From assembly GCA_903895475.1 (NCBI GenBank), contig CAITUF010000033.1, forward strand, positions 1-7,218: a stretch of 7,218 bases of DNA, in the 5' to 3' direction. The translations under genes were made by a program, and so were the position numbers. Under the pieces are notes generated by a model that saw only the letters and a list, made by a program, of their open reading frames with translations, did no database searches and had not been told where the DNA came from. The DNA is from an uncultured Opitutia bacterium. GTDB taxonomy: Bacteria > Verrucomicrobiota > Verrucomicrobiia > Opitutales > UBA953. Positions 1-5,170 of the stretch are shown one piece after another. How positions within the stretch are numbered: position 1 is the first letter of the stretch; every line of letters starts with the position of its first letter.

Positions 1-13
1 CTGCCTAGAAGCG

Positions 14-658
14 ATGGACACGAAGATTTCCTACGACCGCTGGCGCGAGTTCGTGAAGTCGTGGCGTTCCGCCTTCCATGTCTCCGACGAAGACAAGCGC
101 TGGCCGGACATGATCAAGTACGCCGATGACCTCGCCGAGAAGCACGTCTGGACCGACCCCAAAATGACCGCCGAGCAGGTCTACATGGAGTGCAAGAATT
201 CCTACAACCAGTTAAGGAGCGAGAAGAAGCGCCTACGTGTGCAGACCTTCGATAAGACCCGCTACGACCTCATCGTGGTCGCTATCGAGCGCACCGCGCG
301 GCAGTTGGCCAAGGACAAGACCACCAAGGGCCAGGAAAACCTCTTCTTCTTCATGCGGCAGGGGCTTAAGGACAACATCGAGCACCTCCCGACCTTCCGG
401 AGCCTGCTCGATAACTTCTACATCGCGGTCAAAGGCAACGCGACCCTGGAACTCAGCTTCCTCCGCGAAATCCGCCGTCTCTACCAGAACGAGATGTCCG
501 ACACCGGCGACGACGTCTTCCGCATGAAGACCGTGCTGGGCCTGATCGACACCATGCAGCCTTACTTCGACAAGTGCAACCAACCGGACATGAAGAAGGA
601 ATTCGAACGCGACAAGGCGAAGATCCAAAAGGAACTCGATAAGCTGAAGAAGCAATGA
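14..658 (+). CDS. Uncharacterised soluble helical protein, coupled to pdxJ
   Basis: I do not recognise a family for this 214-residue protein. It is very rich in charged residues (Lys, Arg, Asp, Glu), has no signal peptide or membrane segment, and looks all-helical and cytoplasmic. Aromatic and charged residues dominate residues 1-60. A more hydrophobic core spans about 84-160, including a short aromatic patch FFF at 111-113. The last 25 residues, about 190-214, are a Lys/Glu helix that could form a coiled coil. The only cysteines are Cys60 and Cys188. The stop overlaps the pdxJ start as ATGA, so the two are probably translationally coupled. No in-frame stop occurs in the 13 bases before the ATG, so a start upstream of the window cannot be excluded. 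An out-of-frame TAG at 6-8 could be the stop of a preceding gene, which would favour the ATG at 14. There is no clear Shine-Dalgarno. Base composition matches the neighbours. The ORF is convincing; the function is unknown. Confidence 0.85.
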   Translation: MDTKISYDRWREFVKSWRSAFHVSDEDKRWPDMIKYADDLAEKHVWTDPKMTAEQVYMECKNSYNQLRSEKKRLRVQTFDKTRYDLIVVAIERTARQLAKDKTTKGQENLFFFMRQGLKDNIEHLPTFRSLLDNFYIAVKGNATLELSFLREIRRLYQNEMSDTGDDVFRMKTVLGLIDTMQPYFDKCNQPDMKKEFERDKAKIQKELDKLKKQ

Positions 659-1407
659 GCACCCGCATCCTGCTAGGCGTCAACATCGACCACGCTGCCA
701 CGGTGCGCCAAGCCCGCTACCGCGGCACGCACGACTCGGTGCATGCCGAACCCAGCCCGCTCGCCTTCACGCGCGAGGCTATAGCTGGCGGAGCCGACGG
801 CATCACCGTCCACCTCCGCGAAGACCGCCGCCATATCCAAGAAGATGACGTGCTGGCGATTGCCCAGCTGCCCGGCGTCCGCCTCAACCTCGAGATGGCC
901 TGCACGCCTTGGATGACGGACTTTGCTCGACGCCTCCGCCCGGCCGCTGTTTGCCTAGTCCCAGAATCGCGTGAAGAGGTCACCACCGAGGGTGGCCTGG
1001 AAGTCGCGGGTCAACGCGAGCGCGTGGCGGCCACCGTCGCCGCCCTCAAAGACGTCGGCATCGAGGTTTCCCTTTTCATCGGCGCAGAGGCCGCCCAAAT
1101 CGAAGCCGCCCATGCCATCGGCGCACCGGTCGTCGAACTCCATACGGGTGCCTTCGCTAACGCTTGGCTGAGCCCGACAGCCGACGAGGAGCTCGCCCGA
1201 CTCCGCACCGGCTGCGAGTTAGCACATCGGCTCGGCCTCATCGTCAACGCGGGCCACGGCATCAACTACGATAACATCCGGGCCATCCTCACGCTCCCGC
1301 ACCTGCATGAGCTGAACATCGGCCATACCATCGTCGCCCGCTCACTCCTCACGGGTGCCCGCGCCGCGGTGGCCGAGATGAAGGCCCACCTGCTCCGCAG
1401 CGTATGA
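655..1407 (+). CDS. pdxJ: Pyridoxine 5'-phosphate synthase PdxJ
   Basis: PdxJ condenses 1-deoxy-D-xylulose 5-phosphate with 3-amino-2-oxopropyl phosphate to give pyridoxine 5'-phosphate, the ring-closing step of the DXP-dependent vitamin B6 pathway; it is a cytosolic TIM barrel. The 250 residues match the family along their whole length: LGVNIDHAATVRQAR near the N-terminus, GADGITVHLREDRRHIQ at 46-62, LNLEMA at 77-82, CLVPESREEVTTEGGL at 100-115, ELHTG at 161-165, NAGHGINY at 198-205 and HELNIGH at 218-224. Residues equivalent to the E. coli catalytic set (His45, Arg47, Glu72, His193) are present as His53, Arg55, Glu80 and His201. The stretch after the first strand, about 21-36, is longer than in E. 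coli PdxJ. The start overlaps the preceding stop (ATGA), and acpS follows with another 4-base overlap. A pdxJ-acpS neighbourhood also occurs in E. coli, which supports both calls. Confidence 0.97.
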   Translation: MSTRILLGVNIDHAATVRQARYRGTHDSVHAEPSPLAFTREAIAGGADGITVHLREDRRHIQEDDVLAIAQLPGVRLNLEMACTPWMTDFARRLRPAAVCLVPESREEVTTEGGLEVAGQRERVAATVAALKDVGIEVSLFIGAEAAQIEAAHAIGAPVVELHTGAFANAWLSPTADEELARLRTGCELAHRLGLIVNAGHGINYDNIRAILTLPHLHELNIGHTIVARSLLTGARAAVAEMKAHLLRSV

Positions 1408-1799
1408 ACCTGGAAGGCGGTAACGTGATCGGTGTTGGCGTGGACCTCACTGAGGTTGGCCGTATCCGCTCCGCTCATGAGAAACATGGCGCTGCCTTCC
1501 TCGATAAAGTCTTCACGCCCGCCGAACAGGCACTGTGCTTAGCCAAAGCCAACCCCTACCCTTCCCTCGCCGCCCGTTTCGCCGCCAAGGAAGCCGTCAG
1601 CAAGGCGTTTGGAACGGGCTTAGGCGCGGACCTCCACCTGACGAGCGTGTCGGTTCTCCATGGCCCAGAGGAAGGTCCACTCGTGGTCCTGGATGATAAG
1701 GCCAGCGCCTTGCTGGCCCGCCAAGGCGGCACGCGCGTCTTGGTTTCGCTCACGCACACCGACGACCTCGCCCAAGCCTTCGCGGTGATTGTCCGCTAA
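1404..1799 (+). CDS. acpS: Holo-[acyl-carrier-protein] synthase AcpS
   Basis: AcpS transfers 4'-phosphopantetheine from coenzyme A to a serine of acyl carrier protein, activating it for fatty acid synthesis in the cytosol. The product is 131 residues, or 124 from the alternative start, against 126 in E. coli. Family motifs are clear: IGVGVDLTEVGRI at 9-21 with metal-binding Asp14, and ARFAAKEAVSKAFGTG at 57-72 with Glu63 as the second metal ligand and the conserved lysines 62 and 67. The C-terminal VSLTHTDDLAQAFAVI matches the usual vSlSHt segment with Thr for the second Ser. Two starts are credible. ATG 1404 overlaps the pdxJ stop as ATGA. GTG 1425 is preceded by GGAAGG with 7-base spacing and gives the usual compact N-terminus M-I-G-V-G-V-D. 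I list the ATG as the longer form, without certainty. nnr begins one base after the stop. Confidence 0.96.
   Translation: MNLEGGNVIGVGVDLTEVGRIRSAHEKHGAAFLDKVFTPAEQALCLAKANPYPSLAARFAAKEAVSKAFGTGLGADLHLTSVSVLHGPEEGPLVVLDDKASALLARQGGTRVLVSLTHTDDLAQAFAVIVR
1412..1417 (+). promoter_or_regulatory. Shine-Dalgarno-like GGAAGG before alternative acpS GTG start
   Basis: GGAAGG sits 7 bases before GTG 1425, ideal ribosome-binding geometry. No other gene in the window has a match this good. It lies inside the coding sequence if acpS starts at ATG 1404, so it bears directly on the choice of start. It could also be chance, since GGAAGG encodes part of residues 3-5 of the longer form. Confidence 0.4.
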
Positions 1800-1800
1800 A

Positions 1801-3282
1801 ATGCCGCGCGCACGCTTACCGGTTCTTTCCTGCGCGGTCGCCGCTCAGCAAGAAAAGGTGTTCCTGCGTGGGAGTGAAACGAAGTCCCTCACGTTGATGC
1901 AGCGCGCGGCCACTGGCATCCGCGATGAAATTTTCCGCCATCTTGGTCCACGCCTGTCCCGCATCCTCGTCCTCGCTGGCAAAGGTAACAACGGTGCCGA
2001 CGCCATCCTGACCGCGGCCTTGATGCGTAACGCGCAGACTCAGGTCACCGTGCTTTTCGCCGAAGGCATCCCGACCACGGGACAGCCAGCCATCATCTGG
2101 TCGCAGCACGGCGCGGGCATGCGCGTCGTTGGACCCAAGGACCTTCCGCGACTCCTGCGCAGCGAGTTTGACCTCATCCTCGATGGACTCCTCGGCCAAG
2201 GCTTCCGCCAGCCCTTACGCGCGCCCTACACCTCACTGATCCGCGCCAGCGCCCAACTGCGTGGGTTCCGGGTCGCCATTGACGTCCCCAGCGGACTCGG
2301 CGACGACACGGTGGGGCCGGCCTTCCGTGCGGACCTCACTGTCTCCATCGGAGCGCTGAAGCGCCCCTTACTGCAGCCTGCCGCGGAAGCCGTGCGCGGA
2401 CGGTGTCGTGTCATCGATATCGGCCTACCTGGAAAATGCGGGCCGGAAGCATGTGCCACCGGACACGCCCTCGATGCCCTGCGCAAACTCCGTCCCGCCA
2501 ACACCGAGAAACGACAACAGGGGCGGGTGCTCATTGTCGCGGGCTCGCAAACCATGCCAGGGGCCGCCCTGATGAATACCGCCGCTGCCCTGCAAAGTGG
2601 GGCCGGTCTCGTCACCACCTGTCTACCACATACATTCCAAGCCCGCGCCGCGGTTGCTTATCCTGAAGCCATGTGGCACGGACTGCCGACTGACGACACG
2701 GGTACACTGGACGGGCAACCCACTAAAGCCATGCGAGCCAACAAGGACGTCCTCCTCACGGGCTCCGGGATGGGAGCGGGCGCTAGCGCCTACCTGCAGA
2801 CCCTCCTCGGCGATTTCACGGGGGACCTAGTCCTGGATGCGGACGCCCTGCGACCAGAAGTCATTAAAGTCGCTCGCCCGAAACGACGCACGGTTGTCCT
2901 ACTCCCACACGCGGGCGAGTTCCTGCGCCTAAGTGGTAAGCCGCTGACCTCCGCCCATGGCATGGCCTACGCTCGCCGCACTCGCACGCTGCTTGTGCTG
3001 AAGGGCCCGCTCAGTGCCGTGACGGATGGCCGCCGGCTGGTGCACATCCCTTTCGGCGGACCCGCCCTAGCCCGCGGTGGCTCGGGCGACCTCTTAGCTG
3101 GCATGGTCGCCGCGGTGTTAGCGCGACGCCGCCGTTTGGGCCTGACCGCGTTCGACGCCGTCGTTGCGGCCGTCACCTGGCATGCGCAAGCCGCGGATCT
3201 CCTCAGGGAGCAAAGAGGAGAAGAAGCTATCCGCACCACGGAGCTTCTTCCTAGGTTATCGCAGGTCTTGCGGCCACGCTGA
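1801..3282 (+). CDS. nnr: Bifunctional NAD(P)H-hydrate epimerase / ADP-dependent NAD(P)HX dehydratase
   Basis: This YjeF-type enzyme repairs damaged nicotinamide cofactors: the N-terminal domain epimerises R- and S-NAD(P)HX, and the C-terminal domain dehydrates S-NAD(P)HX back to NAD(P)H using ADP. From ATG 1801 it has 493 residues, close to E. coli YjeF (515). Epimerase domain (about 10-215): GKGNNGADAI at 60-69, LILDGLLGQG at 125-134, AIDVPSGL at 159-166, then ADLTVSIGALK at 177-187. Dehydratase domain (about 235-490): GRVLIVAGS at 241-249, AALQSGAGLV at 262-271, GSGMGAG at 321-327, LDADAL at 345-350, PHAGEFLRL at 369-377, LVLKG at 398-402 and RGGSGDLLAG at 425-434, with Asp430 in the position of the conserved catalytic Asp. 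The ATG lies one base after the acpS stop; an in-frame TTG at 1789 would overlap acpS and is less likely. dprA follows after 20 bases. Some motif positions differ from consensus. Confidence 0.95.
   Translation: MPRARLPVLSCAVAAQQEKVFLRGSETKSLTLMQRAATGIRDEIFRHLGPRLSRILVLAGKGNNGADAILTAALMRNAQTQVTVLFAEGIPTTGQPAIIWSQHGAGMRVVGPKDLPRLLRSEFDLILDGLLGQGFRQPLRAPYTSLIRASAQLRGFRVAIDVPSGLGDDTVGPAFRADLTVSIGALKRPLLQPAAEAVRGRCRVIDIGLPGKCGPEACATGHALDALRKLRPANTEKRQQGRVLIVAGSQTMPGAALMNTAAALQSGAGLVTTCLPHTFQARAAVAYPEAMWHGLPTDDTGTLDGQPTKAMRANKDVLLTGSGMGAGASAYLQTLLGDFTGDLVLDADALRPEVIKVARPKRRTVVLLPHAGEFLRLSGKPLTSAHGMAYARRTRTLLVLKGPLSAVTDGRRLVHIPFGGPALARGGSGDLLAGMVAAVLARRRRLGLTAFDAVVAAVTWHAQAADLLREQRGEEAIRTTELLPRLSQVLRPR
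3220..3250 (+). repeat. Strong intragenic hairpin near the 3' end of nnr
   Basis: GAAGAAGCT (3220-3228) is perfectly complementary to AGCTTCTTC (3242-3250). The space between closes further with CCG (3231-3233) against CGG (3239-3241), leaving a 5-base loop CACCA and a 2-base bulge. The result is a 12-bp stem 30 bases before the nnr stop and about 50 bases before the dprA start. No U-run follows, so it is not a canonical intrinsic terminator. A role in mRNA stability or in separating nnr and dprA expression is inference. The bases also encode ordinary nnr sequence (EEAIRTTELL), so chance is possible. Confidence 0.5.
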
Positions 3283-3302
3283 GCACGCCACGATTCACCG
3301 GA

Positions 3303-4388
3303 ATGCACCCGCTGCCTTCCGACGTTCGCACCCTTCAGCTTCTTTTGAACGGACTCACTGGGATCGGCCCAGTCTCCGCCCGACGGCTACAAGAAGCTTT
3401 TGACGGCGATCTGCGCCGGGCCCTATCGGCCGATATGAAGGCGCTCCAACAAGTCAAAGGGCTCACGGCCCCGATGGTGGCTAGCCTCTTACGTCGCGAT
3501 TTCGATTATGCAGCCGAGCTCGAGCGCGCCAATGCCTTAAACTTTCGCATCCTGCATGAGGGCGATGCCATTTGGCCCGCATCACTCCGACAGCTCTGGG
3601 ATGCCCCGCTGGTTCTGTACATGGAAGGTGCCGCCGTGCCCGATGAACGCGCGGTCGCTATTATCGGCTCACGGCATTGCACGCCGTATGGGGCGGGCCT
3701 CGCTCGGAGTTTGGCTCGCGACCTGGCCAAACTCGGCTGGTGGATCGTCAGCGGCCTCGCCCGCGGCATCGATTTCGCCGCGCACGAAGGGGCTTTGGAA
3801 GCGGAGGGTCGCACCGCTGCCATCTTAGGGCACGGCCTCGACCTCACCTACCCACCGGAGGCCTTTAAACTCCGCCAACGCATGACTGAGCGGGGCTGCG
3901 TGCTGGCCGAATTTCCCTTGGGTCGCCCAGCGGATCGGCAAAGTTTCCCCCAGCGCAACCGCATCGTCGCGGGGCTCGCCCAGGCCGTCATCGTAGTCGA
4001 AACCGATGTCGATGGCGGCAGCATGATCACCGCGCGGTTCGCGGGCGAACAAGGCAAGACCCTCTGTGCCTTGCCGGGCCGAGTCGACAGCCCGACCAGC
4101 CGCGGCTGCCATGCACTCATTCGGGACGGGGCGACGTTGGTCTCGTCGCTCGATGACATCTTGGCCGAACTCGGCGAAGCGCGTGGCCAACTCACACTGC
4201 CCCTCGAAAAACTGGATGCCGCGGACGCGCGTTGGCTCAAGCATTTTGGCGGAGGCACTGCACATCATTCCGAATCGCTGGCCCAGCTGACCCAGTGTTC
4301 TCAGGCGGAAGCGGCTGTCGCTCTGACGATGCTGGAGATTAAAGGACACTTACTCCGTCGCAGCGACGGCCGCCACGAACGGGTGTGA
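3303..4388 (+). CDS. dprA: DNA-processing protein DprA
   Basis: DprA (Smf) binds incoming single-stranded DNA in the cytoplasm, protects it and loads RecA during natural transformation; it is also widespread in bacteria not known to be competent. The 361 residues show the full domain order. An N-terminal helix-hairpin-helix region covers about 10-65 (LTGIGPVSARRLQEAF and a second QQVKGLTAPMV). The Rossmann-like core follows: AIIGSR at 119-124, IVSGLARGIDFAAHEGAL at 148-165, GLDLTYPPE at 178-186, LAEFPLG at 201-207, FPQRNRIVAGL at 215-225, GGSMITARFAGEQGK at 238-252 and PGRVDSPTSRGCHALIRDGA at 258-277. A C-terminal winged-helix-like segment lies at about 305-352. The ATG is 20 bases after nnr with no good Shine-Dalgarno, so coupling to nnr is plausible. 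It is the last gene of the run. Its TGA abuts the stop of the convergent sanA-like gene with no spacer. Confidence 0.97.
   Translation: MHPLPSDVRTLQLLLNGLTGIGPVSARRLQEAFDGDLRRALSADMKALQQVKGLTAPMVASLLRRDFDYAAELERANALNFRILHEGDAIWPASLRQLWDAPLVLYMEGAAVPDERAVAIIGSRHCTPYGAGLARSLARDLAKLGWWIVSGLARGIDFAAHEGALEAEGRTAAILGHGLDLTYPPEAFKLRQRMTERGCVLAEFPLGRPADRQSFPQRNRIVAGLAQAVIVVETDVDGGSMITARFAGEQGKTLCALPGRVDSPTSRGCHALIRDGATLVSSLDDILAELGEARGQLTLPLEKLDAADARWLKHFGGGTAHHSESLAQLTQCSQAEAAVALTMLEIKGHLLRRSDGRHERV
4355..4369. repeat. 15-bp palindrome just inside the dprA 3' end
   Basis: CCGTCGC and GCGACGG flank a single central A, giving a perfect 7+1+7 palindrome 19 bases before the dprA stop and 24 bases downstream of the sanA-like stop on the other strand. 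In RNA it would form a 5-bp GC-rich stem with a 5-base loop. There is no U-run on either strand. It may contribute to 3' ends of the convergent transcripts, or may be chance in arginine-rich coding sequence. Confidence 0.35.
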
Positions 4389-4416
4389 TCAAAGCGTCGG
4401 CACGTTACCCGTGGCG
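4371..4416. repeat. Inverted repeat spanning the dprA/sanA stop junction
   Basis: CGCCAC (4371-4376) pairs with GTGGCG (4411-4416). After a 4-base bulge, GGGT (4381-4384) pairs with ACCC (4407-4410). This makes a bulged 10-bp stem around a 22-base loop that contains both stop codons. GTG (4385-4387) and CAC (4401-4403) could extend the pairing. It folds the same way in transcripts of either strand. Lacking a U-run, it is at most a non-canonical bidirectional 3'-end structure. Confidence 0.35.
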
Positions 4417-5081
4417 ACTGGCTGCGGCGTCGAGAGTTCACTGCCAGTGAGCCAATCCCAAACGGCTTTAGGCTTGGCGAGTAAATCGCGTGCGGCACCC
4501 AAAACCGGACGCCAGCCTTCACCGAACGCCGCAGGATAAGCACAGGCGCGGAGCTGCAAGCGATCCGCCATCCAGAGCGCTCGGTCGCAATGCCAGCCTT
4601 GCGAAACAAAGACTACGGACTCACCAGGATAGCTGGCCGCTACGCGGTGTACCGAGTCGAGGGTCCGCCAACCATACGGATCGCGGACGATGGGACAAGT
4701 GACGCCCGCGGCACGCAGGTCGCGGGTCATCGTCAATGTCTGGGCTTCAATCCCAGAAACCACGGCAACCTTCACCCGACCCGACTTGGCGAGCTCCGCG
4801 GCCGCCACGATACGCGGACGATAGGTACCGGTGGGAATCTCGGTTTGACCGACGAACTCATTGGTCCCGAGGAGAACCAAGATGGAGCCCGGCGGGACTT
4901 GCTCGTGGTTCACGTAAGATCGACCGACCCCGGCCGACCAAAGCCAGACATTCGTAAATAGGCCCAAAACTACTAAAAAACCTGCACTAATCTGAAGGAA
5001 TTGGCGGAGGTTTTTAGGCACGACCCACCCTAAACCCGTTAAAAACGTCTGCAAAGGCCTTTTTGAAGTTAAATTGCTCAA
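4389..5081 (-). CDS. SanA/DUF218-family inner-membrane protein
   Basis: This is a member of the DUF218 group (SanA/ElyC/YdcF). E. coli SanA affects vancomycin sensitivity and outer-membrane barrier function; the biochemical role is unsettled. The 230 residues hold one membrane helix near the N-terminus (about 30-50, LQISAGFLVVLGLFTNVWLW), then the DUF218 domain facing the periplasm: SILVLLGTNE at 66-75, RIVAAAELAKSGRVKVAVVSG at 90-110 (central LAKSGRVK), MTRDLRAAGV at 118-127, YGWRTLDSVHRV at 136-147 and VVFVSQGWHCDRALWMADRL at 156-175. The RTLDSV and SQ..H..RAL signatures closely resemble SanA, so I am confident of the family but not of a cellular role. The longest frame starts at TTG 5081, which lies inside a hairpin. 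GTG 5021 (residue 21), with AGGG 6 bases upstream, still keeps the membrane helix and is a credible alternative. It is divergent from the response regulator and convergent with dprA. Confidence 0.88.
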   Translation of the reverse strand: MSNLTSKRPLQTFLTGLGWVVPKNLRQFLQISAGFLVVLGLFTNVWLWSAGVGRSYVNHEQVPPGSILVLLGTNEFVGQTEIPTGTYRPRIVAAAELAKSGRVKVAVVSGIEAQTLTMTRDLRAAGVTCPIVRDPYGWRTLDSVHRVAASYPGESVVFVSQGWHCDRALWMADRLQLRACAYPAAFGEGWRPVLGAARDLLAKPKAVWDWLTGSELSTPQPVATGNVPTL

Positions 5082-5090
5082 AAATGAGCA
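5075..5090. promoter_or_regulatory. 16-bp perfect dyad, candidate activator-binding site
   Basis: TGCTCA, four A, TGAGCA: a perfect 6-bp dyad with a 4-base spacer. Its centre is about 87 bases upstream of the transcript start predicted from the -24/-12 element before the response regulator. Fis-type helix-turn-helix activators of the NtrC family bind dyads of similar form at this distance. It also covers the TTG proposed as the longest sanA-like start. In RNA it would fold as a short hairpin. Binding by the adjacent regulator is inference. Confidence 0.4.
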
Positions 5091-5170
5091 CGACCCTATT
5101 GCTTAACGACTCATAAGAGGCAAAATAGACTGCATCCACTCTCTGGCACACTTTCTGCCTACTTTTATTC
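5082..5170. promoter_or_regulatory. Divergent, AT-richer promoter region
   Basis: These 89 bases separate the sanA-like gene and the response regulator gene, and are visibly richer in A and T than the coding sequence around them, as is the adjoining 5' end of the sanA-like frame. The region holds the -24/-12 match (5144-5159) and half of the dyad at 5075-5090. A weak sigma-70-like pair TTGCTT (5099-5104) and CAAAAT (5121-5126) is visible on the plus strand. I found no convincing promoter for the sanA-like gene on the minus strand. Confidence 0.55.
5144..5159 (+). promoter_or_regulatory. Sigma-54 (-24/-12) promoter candidate for the response regulator
   Basis: TGGCAC at 5144-5149, five bases, then CTGC at 5155-5158. 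Against the consensus TGGCAC-N5-TTGC this is one mismatch. The invariant GG (5145-5146) and GC (5157-5158) are separated by exactly 10 bases, as required. The predicted transcript start is near 5170, immediately before ATG 5171, so the leader would be almost absent. A sigma-54 promoter in front of a sigma-54 activator fits autoregulation. The match and spacing are seen; activity is inferred. Confidence 0.5.

Noticed and set aside
233..655. 140-codon minus-strand open frame opposite the first gene
   Set aside because: Its Leu/Val/Glu/Asp-rich product is the typical mirror of a Lys/Asp/Leu-rich gene. The plus-strand frame has the operon context and the ATGA overlap.
1789..1803. TTG 1789 as the nnr start
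   Set aside because: It would add only four residues and overlap acpS by 11 bases. ATG 1801, one base after the acpS stop, is simpler.
3825..4349. 174-codon minus-strand open frame inside dprA
   Set aside because: It lies wholly within the conserved DprA core and winged-helix coding sequence on the other strand, with no family match; a codon-bias shadow.
5053..5062. Palindrome AAAGGCCTTT near the start of the sanA-like gene
   Set aside because: It has no loop for a hairpin, no partner site nearby and no relation to the promoter match; short palindromes of this kind are common.
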